Source of the DNA: Flavobacteriaceae bacterium
GTDB taxonomy: Bacteria > Bacteroidota > Bacteroidia > Flavobacteriales > Flavobacteriaceae
Length of the DNA: 46,131 nucleotides
Direction: 5' to 3'
Assembly (NCBI GenBank): GCA_019634365.1
Contig: JAHQVM010000064.1
Coordinates: 1 to 46,131 of the forward strand
In this document: one piece after another, positions 8,187 to 15,553 of the stretch
How the letters are laid out: each line of letters opens with the position of its first letter
How positions within the stretch are numbered: the first letter of the stretch is position 1
Made by a program: the position numbers and the translations under genes
The notes under the pieces: model-generated
Seen by the model: the letters and a program-made list of their open reading frames with translations, nothing else
Told to the model about the DNA's origin: nothing
The model's database searches: none

Positions 8187-8426
8187 CTATATACAAGTGA
8201 AAACTTCACATTGACTCCAATAACCCCCATAAAAAATATTGGTAGCGCCTGCATTTTGAGCACATGCAGCACTACTAAAACGAACTTGCCTGCCAAATAT
8301 GGTTCCATACCAAAAGGGTATTTCGATTAAACAAGGGTTATCACTTTTAATAGGTTCTAAGGTACTTGAAGGGGTGAAGCCCATTAAAAAAATCGACAAA
8401 ACTAAAATACTAACAATTTTACGCAT
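8187..8426 (-). CDS. Small secreted hypothetical protein, 79 residues
   Basis: The protein starts MRKIVSILVLSIFLMGFTPSS, a clear signal peptide, and continues with about 55 mature residues containing four cysteines (NPCLIE, AACAQ, SQCEVF, FTCI) that could form two disulfides. I do not recognise a family. It stands alone on the minus strand between the tRNA terminators and a divergent membrane-protein gene, in AT-rich DNA. The signal peptide and the length of the open frame support it as real, but a small peptide of unknown function is all that can be claimed. Confidence 0.6.
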   Translation of the reverse strand: MRKIVSILVLSIFLMGFTPSSTLEPIKSDNPCLIEIPFWYGTIFGRQVRFSSAACAQNAGATNIFYGGYWSQCEVFTCI

Positions 8427-8635
8427 AACTAATGGTTTTAAGGTTAAGTATTAAAGTTAAACATATTAAAAATCAGATACTTACGTAAAAACCGCAATTA
8501 ACATTAAAATAAATGCTTCAATGGTTATCACATAAAAAATATGGAATTGAAATGTTTGGATTTTATCGATCATTGGGTTTTATTTTGTTGCTTTATCAGT
8601 ACGAACATATAACTGTATTTCACTAATTTTACTCC

Positions 8636-8908
8636 ATGCATATATTCAAAAAGGTTTTAGGGGTTGTATTTATTTTAATGGGTATTCCGCTTACCCTTTC
8701 CCTAGCCGTACAAATTCCAACAGTGCTCGGTAATGTGCTGTCGATTTTCTCTGCTTCCAATGCGCAAGAGGTGGGATATGGTATCGGTTCCTTGGTGGCT
8801 TTTCTGTTTTTTGGGTTCATAGTGTATCTGTTGTTCCGCTTTGGGATCAAATGGCTTAAAGCACCCAAGAAGAAGATAGATCCCATCGATTCTGTTGGGG
8901 AAGAGTAA
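8636..8908 (+). CDS. Small membrane protein with two transmembrane segments
   Basis: A 90-residue protein starting MHIFKKVLGVVFILMG. Hydrophobic helices lie at about residues 5-30 and 45-70, with a short loop (SASNAQEVGYG) between them and a charged C-terminal tail (WLKAPKKKIDPIDSVGEE). No family recognised. It precedes the HAD phosphatase gene by 94 bases, which has its own promoter-like sequence, so it may be a single-gene unit. Confidence 0.65.
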   Translation: MHIFKKVLGVVFILMGIPLTLSLAVQIPTVLGNVLSIFSASNAQEVGYGIGSLVAFLFFGFIVYLLFRFGIKWLKAPKKKIDPIDSVGEE

Positions 8909-8955
8909 AGGCGGTTGTTCCCAATTTCTTATACAATTCTTCACCTAATGGTAGC

Positions 8956-8985
8956 TTGGGTATAAACGTACTTTCAATATCTTCG
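8956..8985 (+). promoter_or_regulatory. Promoter of the HAD phosphatase gene
   Basis: TTG (8956-8958), 19 bases, TATCTTCG (8978-8985), one base from the TAnnTTTG consensus. The RNA would have a leader of roughly 10-15 nt before ATG 9003. Confidence 0.6.
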
Positions 8986-9002
8986 CAAAAATTTAATGGC
9001 AC

Positions 9003-9653
9003 ATGGTAAAAGCTGTACTGTTCGATATGGACGGGGTGATTATAGACACAGAACCTTTGCATAGAAAGGCCTATTTCAGCATGTTTAAGGAAGTTGGAAT
9101 CGAAGTGGATGAAACACTATATACCAGTTTTACCGGAATGGCCACCTTGCCCATTTGTGAAACACTATGCGATGTGTTTTCACTGGAACGAGAGCCTAAG
9201 GAACTCGTGCAAATCAAAAGATATTATTTTAAGGAGTTGTTCCGGACCGATACAAGCCTTCAGTTACTTCCTGGGGTTTTACAACTCATCCAGGATTATG
9301 TGGCCCATGGATTAACCTTGGTGGTGGCATCTTCAGCATCTATGGAGAATATCAACCGAGTATTTGATAGATTCGACCTCAACCCATATTTCCAAGGCAA
9401 AATTAGCGGTGCCGATCTTGCACAATCGAAACCCCATCCCGAAATTTTTGAAAAGGCCGCTGTCATGGCACAAACCCCCAAGGAGTTTTGTATGGTCATT
9501 GAGGATGCGACCAATGGCATTAAAGCAGCGAAAGCGGCTGGAATTTACTGCGTGGCCTACCGAAGTCCGCACTCAACTTTGCAGGATTATGCATTAGCCG
9601 ATAGGGTAATCGATTCCTTTGATGAAATTACCTATGCAATGTTAAAAAAGTAA
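9003..9653 (+). CDS. HAD family hydrolase, beta-phosphoglucomutase-like
   Basis: A 216-residue HAD-superfamily protein. Motif I is LFDMDGVIIDTEP with the nucleophile Asp8 and acid/base Asp10, followed by the helical cap (residues about 15-85), motif II in VVASSAS, and motif III/IV in SKPHPEIFEKAA and VIEDATNGIKAAKAAG. The cap type and length match the beta-phosphoglucomutase/phosphatase subfamily (YcjU, GPP-like), which either isomerise or hydrolyse small sugar phosphates. No neighbouring sugar genes indicate the substrate. A bidirectional terminator begins in its stop codon. Confidence 0.88.
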   Translation: MVKAVLFDMDGVIIDTEPLHRKAYFSMFKEVGIEVDETLYTSFTGMATLPICETLCDVFSLEREPKELVQIKRYYFKELFRTDTSLQLLPGVLQLIQDYVAHGLTLVVASSASMENINRVFDRFDLNPYFQGKISGADLAQSKPHPEIFEKAAVMAQTPKEFCMVIEDATNGIKAAKAAGIYCVAYRSPHSTLQDYALADRVIDSFDEITYAMLKK

Positions 9654-9680
9654 AGGCGTCCTTTTAGGACGCCTTCTTTT
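9653..9680 (+). terminator. Bidirectional terminator between HAD and TPR genes
   Basis: AAGGCGTCC (9653-9661), loop TTTTA, GGACGCCTT (9667-9675), then CTTTT. On the minus strand the same stem is followed three bases later by six T, so it can end both convergent genes. Confidence 0.9.
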
Positions 9681-9707
9681 CATGATTTGGTCTGCTATAT
9701 ATTTTTA

Positions 9708-10958
9708 TTAATCGTCCAAACGTTGTTTTAGAACGGCATACTTGGAATCCTGACCAATGATGCTGTAAATGTTCAGTAGGGTTTTTATAACATCCATGTT
9801 CTTTGGTTGCAATTCTACGATGCTTTCTAAATAGGGCAGGGCCTCATTGTACAGATTGTAACGCTCTACTTTCAATTCTTCATAACGCTTATCATCTTCA
9901 GGGGTCATTCCCAAATTGTTCATCTCATCCAAAATTGCCGTCTCCTGATCCAATATGAGGATAGATAGATTAATCTTGGCATTTACATGATTGGGATCCA
10001 ACTCTAAGGTTTTTTTGTAGTATTCCTTAGCTCTTTCTTTATCATCACTCTGCGTGCTGGACACCCCAAGGTTATAATATAAATTGGGATCTTTTGGGGA
10101 TTCTGCAATAAGCTGATCGTTAATCTTGTTGTATTTATCCATGGCACCCAATTGTCGGTAAAGGTGGTAGGCTTGGTTTAGTAGTTTTTTATCATTGGGG
10201 TTTTTGGCCATGGCTTTATCGATCGCCAAAACCGCTGCGCTCTGTTGGTTTACTTGGATGGCCGTATTGGTTAAACCACGCAATAGTTCGGGAACTTTGG
10301 AGCTGGAGCGTACCACTTCGGCATTCTTGTGTGTACCCAGTTCAATAGCTTGATTTCTGAGGTAAGAGGATTTAAATGCTTCCTTTTCTTTGGTTTTTAC
10401 ATTAGTGGCTACATATCTCACATTGGAGTTGGTGAAGCCCATGTCTATAAGGTTTTTGTAAATCCTAAAAGCTTCTTCGTAGTTCTTCGCCATGAGATGA
10501 CTTTTGGCCGCATTGAAATATAACAAGGTGTCTTTATTAGATTGATAGGCCACGTTGAATAAGGTGGCGGCATCCGCATAGTTTTTCTTTTTGAATTCAC
10601 CCTCTGCAGCTCTAGCAGACATATTGTTGAGTGCGGTATGGATTTTGGCAATGCGGCCTTTCAATGTACCATTCAAGGTATACGTTTGGGCACGCTCTAC
10701 AGAATTGGAAATGGATTCCATTTGTGCTAGGTCCATGCTTTTGTTGGCAAGTTTCATTTCTGCTTCTACTACATAAAAATGGGCACGGGTCTCACTATCT
10801 GCAGCAGCAAAAATCTGTTTCGCCTGTTCCAAATAGGCAAATGCATCTCCTAATCGGCCGGAGTTTACAGCTTGTTCTGCTTTCTTAATTTCTTGTTTTT
10901 GTGCATGGAGTGAGGTGATCGCGAGTAGCGATACTGCCAGAAACATAAGATTTTTCAT
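9708..10958 (-). CDS. Secreted tetratricopeptide repeat protein
   Basis: A 416-residue protein with a signal peptide (MKNLMFLAVSLLAITSLHAQ) and helical hairpin repeats through most of its length. Clear TPR units include NYADAATLFNVAYQ, NYEEAFRIYKNLIDMG and ERAKEYYKKTLELDPNHVNAKINLS. A charged insertion (NNLGMTPEDDKRYEELKVERYN) lies before the last repeat. TPR proteins are scaffolds; this one should sit in the periplasm or on the outer membrane. Similar proteins are common in Flavobacteriaceae, with no function that I can assign from sequence. It is transcribed towards the HAD gene and away from era. Confidence 0.85.
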   Translation of the reverse strand: MKNLMFLAVSLLAITSLHAQKQEIKKAEQAVNSGRLGDAFAYLEQAKQIFAAADSETRAHFYVVEAEMKLANKSMDLAQMESISNSVERAQTYTLNGTLKGRIAKIHTALNNMSARAAEGEFKKKNYADAATLFNVAYQSNKDTLLYFNAAKSHLMAKNYEEAFRIYKNLIDMGFTNSNVRYVATNVKTKEKEAFKSSYLRNQAIELGTHKNAEVVRSSSKVPELLRGLTNTAIQVNQQSAAVLAIDKAMAKNPNDKKLLNQAYHLYRQLGAMDKYNKINDQLIAESPKDPNLYYNLGVSSTQSDDKERAKEYYKKTLELDPNHVNAKINLSILILDQETAILDEMNNLGMTPEDDKRYEELKVERYNLYNEALPYLESIVELQPKNMDVIKTLLNIYSIIGQDSKYAVLKQRLDD

Positions 10959-11402
10959 GGGGGGTTGATTTAGTAGGTTAGTTACACTTTTTAGATTCTT
11001 TATTCTATTTCGCTACTTGGGGTCTAGTAAGCTTTGGTTGAGTGATTTGAATGACGAGGGTTGAATTTTCCCATCGAAATTCAAGGTATCACGATTAAGG
11101 TATTCCTAAGATGTACATTAATAACATATGATAAGAGGTTGGTGGTTAGCAATTTAAAAAAAAATCATTGAAATATGCCAATGAAAATAACCATTTTTTT
11201 CAAATATTATGCATTTTGTCGATTAAATATACCATATGACGGTAAAATGTAAATAATATGTAGGAAAAAACAATGTGGATATTATTAATAAATTGAGACA
11301 TCCAGGGTGTAGGTAGAGTGTGGAAAAATGAATTCTAAAAAAAAAGCGTTTGATAAATTGCTTTTATCAAATAGTAGACGATGAGGAGAAGAACCACTAC
11401 CT
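10959..11402. other. Long AT-rich intergenic region between TPR gene and era
   Basis: About 440 bases without a gene, separating divergent transcripts. Contents: homopolymer runs near 11155-11165 and 11337-11345, a 9-bp inverted repeat at 11349-11371, and the start of the era promoter box at 11398. I see no ORF, tRNA or terminator for era upstream. Confidence 0.6.
11349..11371. promoter_or_regulatory. 23-bp inverted repeat upstream of era
   Basis: TTTGATAAA (11349-11357), spacer TTGCT, TTTATCAAA (11363-11371): perfect 9-bp arms. On the minus strand the hairpin is followed by CGC and nine T, so it may be a weak terminator that shields the TPR side from antisense RNA; on the plus strand it lies about 27 bp upstream of the era -7 box, where a regulator could bind. 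Confidence 0.5.
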
Positions 11403-11405
11403 TTG
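11398..11405 (+). promoter_or_regulatory. era -7 box
   Basis: TACCTTTG is an exact match to TAnnTTTG. No TTG lies at the expected -33 distance, so the promoter is weak or helped by an activator. ATG 11421 is 16 bases downstream. Confidence 0.5.
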
Positions 11406-11420
11406 TCCAAAATCCATTCT

Positions 11421-12305
11421 ATGGCGCATAAAGCTGGTTTTGTAAATATTATTGGGAATCCTAATGTTGGGAAAAGTACCCTTATGAATGCCTTTGTTGG
11501 AGAACGGCTGTCCATCATTACTTCCAAAGCACAAACCACACGCCACCGAATTTTAGGTATTGTTAATGGTGACGATTTTCAAGTATTGCTGAGTGATACG
11601 CCCGGCATCATAAAACCAGCGTACCAACTTCAGGAAAACATGATGGATTTCGTGAAGTCTGCCTTCGAGGATGCCGACGTGCTTTTGTACTTGGTCGAAT
11701 TGGGGGAAAAAGACTTGAAGGACGAAGCTTTCTTCAAGAAAATCACCCAAGCCAAAATTCCCGTACTGTTGCTCATCAACAAAATTGATTTGGGCGATGA
11801 AGATCGTCTTGTGTCGGCCGTGGAAATGTGGCAGGAAAAAGTCCCGAATGCTGAGGTATTTGCGATTTCAGCACTGGAAAACTTTGGCGTTTCGCAAGTG
11901 TTTCAACGAATTCTGGAATTGTTGCCCGAATCACCACCTTTCTATCCAAAAGATCAACTCACCGATAAGCCCGAGCGTTTTTTCGTTAATGAAGCCATTC
12001 GGGAAAAGATCTTACTCCATTATAAAAAGGAGATTCCCTATTCAGTAGAGATCGATACCGAAGAATTTCACGAGGATGACAAAATCATTCGAATCCGTTC
12101 TGTGATCATGGTTGAGCGCGATACCCAGAAAGGGATCATTATCGGCCACAAGGGATCGGCGCTAAAAAGGGTAGGGGTAGAAGCCCGAAAGGATTTGGAA
12201 AAGTTTTTCGGAAAGCAGATCCATCTCGAATTATATGTGAAGGTAAATAAGAATTGGCGCTCTAATGAGAAACAATTGCGTCGGTTTGGCTATAATAATA
12301 GCTAA
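11421..12305 (+). CDS. era: GTPase Era
   Basis: A 294-residue protein with an N-terminal GTPase domain and a C-terminal KH domain. G1 is GNPNVGKST, the switch I threonine lies in AQTTRHR, G3 is DTPG, G4 is NKID and G5 SAL. The KH RNA-binding loop is GIIIGHKGSALK (residues about 237-248). Era binds the 3' end of 16S rRNA and assists 30S assembly. The start MAHKAGFVNIIG at ATG 11421 is preferred to an in-frame TTG at 11403, because family members start just before the first strand. The last 4 bases overlap the end of the convergent membrane-protein gene. Der, the other ribosome-assembly GTPase, follows nearby. Confidence 0.96.
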   Translation: MAHKAGFVNIIGNPNVGKSTLMNAFVGERLSIITSKAQTTRHRILGIVNGDDFQVLLSDTPGIIKPAYQLQENMMDFVKSAFEDADVLLYLVELGEKDLKDEAFFKKITQAKIPVLLLINKIDLGDEDRLVSAVEMWQEKVPNAEVFAISALENFGVSQVFQRILELLPESPPFYPKDQLTDKPERFFVNEAIREKILLHYKKEIPYSVEIDTEEFHEDDKIIRIRSVIMVERDTQKGIIIGHKGSALKRVGVEARKDLEKFFGKQIHLELYVKVNKNWRSNEKQLRRFGYNNS

Positions 12306-12808
12306 CGCTTCAGGATTCCCTGCATAAACTGGTAGAGTTCCAGCATTTCATCCTGTCCGGTGGCCTTTCCCATTCTTCCTGCAAAATAAAGCACAAACCA
12401 AAGGAGGATCAATAATCCCATGACGGTAAGTTGTACGGCGTAAGGCTCACCCAATGAAATTTGGGTGTAGGCCCAAATAGCGATGCCTATAAATAAAGTA
12501 GCTACCAAAAAGTGAATAAACATGAACAGCGTCCAAACACTGGGTTTGGGCCCAAAGAGCCCATGAAGGGTACAATGATCCTTCTCGAAGGAAGTAATCT
12601 CTAAATCCAGTTGGGGAGACCAAAAATGTTGCTTTTCCTTCGGAACCTTAATAAATACGTGATCATCGATACAATGAACAACAAAAGGGGAAGGTTGTTG
12701 ACGTGCTTCTTCAAACCAGCTTAAAGCCAATTCCTTCGCGCAATCCAATTCAATTTTAAATCGGGGCCTTAAAACGATTTCATTAGCTATTTCCTGGGGT
12801 GGTTTCAT
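12302..12808 (-). CDS. Membrane protein of unknown function between era and der
   Basis: A protein of about 168 residues starting MKPPQEIANEIVLRPRFKIEL; an upstream in-frame Met at 12865 would extend it by 19 residues that look unlike the rest. Residues 1-90 form a soluble, beta-rich domain (HCIDDHVFIKVPKEKQHFWSP), followed by two transmembrane helices (TLFMFIHFLVATLFIGIAIWAY and a second about residues 128-146) and a helical tail. I do not recognise the family. It lies convergent to era with a 4-base overlap and divergent from der. Confidence 0.75.
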   Translation of the reverse strand: MKPPQEIANEIVLRPRFKIELDCAKELALSWFEEARQQPSPFVVHCIDDHVFIKVPKEKQHFWSPQLDLEITSFEKDHCTLHGLFGPKPSVWTLFMFIHFLVATLFIGIAIWAYTQISLGEPYAVQLTVMGLLILLWFVLYFAGRMGKATGQDEMLELYQFMQGILKR

Positions 12809-12904
12809 AGTTTCAATGTAGGTAGTGACACCAGCTCTGAAAATGACAACGGTCACTTTTTCCAATATTTTGAATGAAAAGGAGTGTAGCTAGGACGGAA
12901 ATAG

Positions 12905-12912
12905 TATTTTTG
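12905..12912 (+). promoter_or_regulatory. der -7 box
   Basis: TATTTTTG, an exact TAnnTTTG match 17 bases before ATG 12930. A good TTG at -33 is not visible. Confidence 0.5.
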
Positions 12913-12929
12913 CAGTCAATTATTGAAGT

Positions 12930-14231
12930 ATGAGTATTGTAGCCATCGTAGGAAGACCGAATGTGGGGAAATCCACTTTCTTTAATCGCTTGATCCAGCG
13001 GCGTGAAGCCATCGTGGATTCGGTGAGCGGAGTGACTCGTGATCGTCATTATGGTAAGAGTGATTGGAACGGAAAGGAATTCTCCCTAATCGATACCGGT
13101 GGTTATGTAGTGGGTAGTGATGATATCTTTGAGGCCGAAATCGATAAGCAGGTAGAATTGGCGATCGATGAAGCCGACGCCATCATCTTTATGGTCGATG
13201 TCGAAACCGGTGTTACGGGAATGGATGAAGAAGTGGCACAATTACTTCGGAAGAGCAAAAAACCTTTTTTCCTTGCCGTAAATAAGGTAGATAGTTCCAA
13301 ACGCCAGAACGATGCGGTGGAGTTCTACTCCTTGGGGGTAGAAAAATACTATACCATTTCCAGCATCAATGGAAGCGGAAGCGGTGAATTGTTGGACGAT
13401 TTGGTAAAGGTACTGCCCGATGATCCTATAAAAGAGGAAGAAGAACTTCCAAGGTTCGCCGTAGTGGGTCGTCCCAATGCAGGTAAATCTTCATTTATCA
13501 ATGCCTTGATTGGGGAAGATCGCTTTGTGGTTACCGATATTGCAGGAACTACACGCGATAGTATCGATACGCGCTATAATCGTTTTGGGTTCGAATTCAA
13601 CTTGGTAGATACCGCTGGAATCCGAAGAAAAAGCAAAGTAAAAGAAGATCTCGAATTTTACTCCGTGATGCGAAGTGTCCGCGCTATCGAGCACTGTGAT
13701 GTGGTTATTGTGGTATTCGATGCTACCCGTGGATTCGACGGTCAGGTTCATAATATCTTTTGGTTGGCACAGCGTAACAATAAAGGCGTGGTGATCTTGG
13801 CCAATAAGTGGGACCTTGTTGAGAAGGAAACCCATACCGTGAAAGAGTTCGAAGCCTATATTCGCAAACAATGCGAACCTTTTACCGATGTCCCCATCGT
13901 ATTTATGTCTGCTTTGACCAAGCAACGTATTTACAAGGCAATTGAAACGGCTGTAGAGGTACACAAAAGAAGAAGTAAAAAGATAAAGACTTCATTGCTT
14001 AACGATACCATGTTACCCATCATACAGGCAACACCTCCCCCTGCGTACAAAGGCAAATATGTAAAGATCAAGTTCTGTACACAATTGCCTACACCGCATC
14101 CATGTTTTGCCTTCTTTTGTAACCTTCCGCAATACCTGAAGGATCCATACAAAAGATTTATAGAGAATAAGTTGCGCGAGCATTTCGATTATACGGGAGT
14201 GCCACTTACCATTTACTTTAGGAAGAAGTAG
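12930..14231 (+). CDS. der: Ribosome-assembly GTPase Der (EngA)
   Basis: A 433-residue protein with two consecutive GTPase domains and a C-terminal KH-like domain, the hallmark of Der. Domain 1: G1 [10 protein letters not shown]3 DTGG, G4 NKVD. Domain 2: G1 [10 protein letters not shown]3 [11 protein letters not shown]4 NKWD. The KH-like end contains [14 protein letters not shown] and finishes with [10 protein letters not shown]. It acts in 50S subunit maturation. Length is typical. Confidence 0.96.
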   Translation: MSIVAIVGRPNVGKSTFFNRLIQRREAIVDSVSGVTRDRHYGKSDWNGKEFSLIDTGGYVVGSDDIFEAEIDKQVELAIDEADAIIFMVDVETGVTGMDEEVAQLLRKSKKPFFLAVNKVDSSKRQNDAVEFYSLGVEKYYTISSINGSGSGELLDDLVKVLPDDPIKEEEELPRFAVVGRPNAGKSSFINALIGEDRFVVTDIAGTTRDSIDTRYNRFGFEFNLVDTAGIRRKSKVKEDLEFYSVMRSVRAIEHCDVVIVVFDATRGFDGQVHNIFWLAQRNNKGVVILANKWDLVEKETHTVKEFEAYIRKQCEPFTDVPIVFMSALTKQRIYKAIETAVEVHKRRSKKIKTSLLNDTMLPIIQATPPPAYKGKYVKIKFCTQLPTPHPCFAFFCNLPQYLKDPYKRFIENKLREHFDYTGVPLTIYFRKK

Positions 14232-14287
14232 TACTGTTTGACTGAGATTGTTAAAATTTGAGATTGCATAAAAAATGATGTGCCATT

Positions 14288-14324
14288 TATTGGAATATTT
14301 CCTAATTTTGGAATAATTCCAATA
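14288..14324. promoter_or_regulatory. Double palindromic operator around the dinB -7 box
   Basis: Two 11-bp palindromes, GGAATATTTCC (14292-14302) and GGAATAATTCC (14310-14320), start 18 bp apart and are nested in a larger inverted repeat TATTGGAAT (14288-14296) / ATTCCAATA (14316-14324). The exact -7 consensus TAATTTTG occupies 14303-14310, between the two palindromes, and ATG 14330 follows 5 bases after the repeat. A repressor bound to either site would cover the promoter. This is what a damage-response (LexA-like) operator should look like, but the protein that binds it is not in this window. Confidence 0.7.
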
Positions 14325-14329
14325 AACGT

Positions 14330-15553
14330 ATGTCTAATCGCACCATTCTCCACCTCGATCTGGACACTTTTTTTGTCTCCTGTGAACGCTTACTGGACAG
14401 CCGTCTGGTGGGACGTCCTGTTATTGTTGGTGGTACAGGCGATCGGGGTGTGGTGAGTGCAGCCAGTTATGAAGCTAGGGTGTACGGGGTGCACTCGGGT
14501 ATGCCCATGCGAATGGCCCGCGAACTTTGTCCTATGGGAACCTATATTCGTGGCAATGCAGGGACGTATACCAAGTTTTCCAAAATGGTTACCGAAATCC
14601 TCCAGGAAGAGGTGCCAGTGCTCGAGAAATCTTCGGTGGATGAGTTCTATGCCGACTTAAGTGGGATGGATCGTTTTTTTGGGTGTTACAGGTTTTCAAG
14701 CGAACTGCGGAAGCGGATCATTAAGGAAACGGGCTTGCCTATCTCCTTTGGGCTTTCAGAAAATAAAACGGTATCCAAAGTAGCTACCAATGAGGCCAAA
14801 CCCAACAATCAACTTAAGATCGATGCAGGCTACGAGAAACCTTTTTTGGCGCCCCTTTCCATAAAGAAGATACCCATGGTAGGTGAGAAGACCTTCCGCA
14901 CGTTCTGTAATTTGGGGGTGAAACGTGTTGCTACGGTTCAGGAAATGCCCTTGGAAATGATGCTGTCGGTTTTCGGGAAAAACGGGAAGGTGATATGGCA
15001 ACGGGCCAATGGAGTCGATGCTACTCCCATTATTCCGTATCACGAGCGAAAATCCATTTCCAGTGAGCGTACCTATGGTAGGGATACTACCGATATCACC
15101 AAGATTAAAACGACCATCATTGCTATGGCCGAAAACCTGGCTTTTCAACTCCGTAGGGGCGAAAAGTTAACCTCCTGCGTTACGGTGAAGATCCGTTATT
15201 CCGATTTTCAGACCTATTCCAAACAGGCAAAGATTGCCTATACCTCTGCCGATCACAATTTGATTCCGAAGGTGATGGAACTTTTCGATAAGCTCTATAA
15301 TAGGCGACTGCTTATCCGTTTGGTAGGCGTTCGCTACAGTAGTCTTACGGCAGGGAATTATCAAATCGATCTTTTCGAGGACACCAAGAAGACCGTAAAC
15401 CTGTACCAAGCCATGGACGCCATACGTGTTCGTTATGGCGATAGGAGTATCATGCGGGCGGCGACTATGGGAGAAGGAGCCCGTACGGTTGGTAATTTTA
15501 CGAATCCATTCAATGGCGAACCGCCCATCGTCTTGGCACACCGGCATCAATAA
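14330..15553 (+). CDS. dinB: Y-family DNA polymerase (DinB / Pol IV)
   Basis: A 407-residue translesion polymerase. The catalytic residues are present: Asp10 in LHLDLDTFF and Asp104/Glu105 in SSVDEFYADL, so it is an active polymerase and not an ImuB-type inactive one. Helix-hairpin-helix region near GEKTFRTFCNLGV and a little-finger domain after residue 235 complete the fold. The stop codon overlaps the ATG of the next gene (TAATG), which is a second, short DnaE; the pair is therefore translationally coupled. Its promoter is bracketed by palindromic sites (14288-14324). Role inferred: lesion bypass during DNA-damage response. Confidence 0.93.
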   Translation: MSNRTILHLDLDTFFVSCERLLDSRLVGRPVIVGGTGDRGVVSAASYEARVYGVHSGMPMRMARELCPMGTYIRGNAGTYTKFSKMVTEILQEEVPVLEKSSVDEFYADLSGMDRFFGCYRFSSELRKRIIKETGLPISFGLSENKTVSKVATNEAKPNNQLKIDAGYEKPFLAPLSIKKIPMVGEKTFRTFCNLGVKRVATVQEMPLEMMLSVFGKNGKVIWQRANGVDATPIIPYHERKSISSERTYGRDTTDITKIKTTIIAMAENLAFQLRRGEKLTSCVTVKIRYSDFQTYSKQAKIAYTSADHNLIPKVMELFDKLYNRRLLIRLVGVRYSSLTAGNYQIDLFEDTKKTVNLYQAMDAIRVRYGDRSIMRAATMGEGARTVGNFTNPFNGEPPIVLAHRHQ

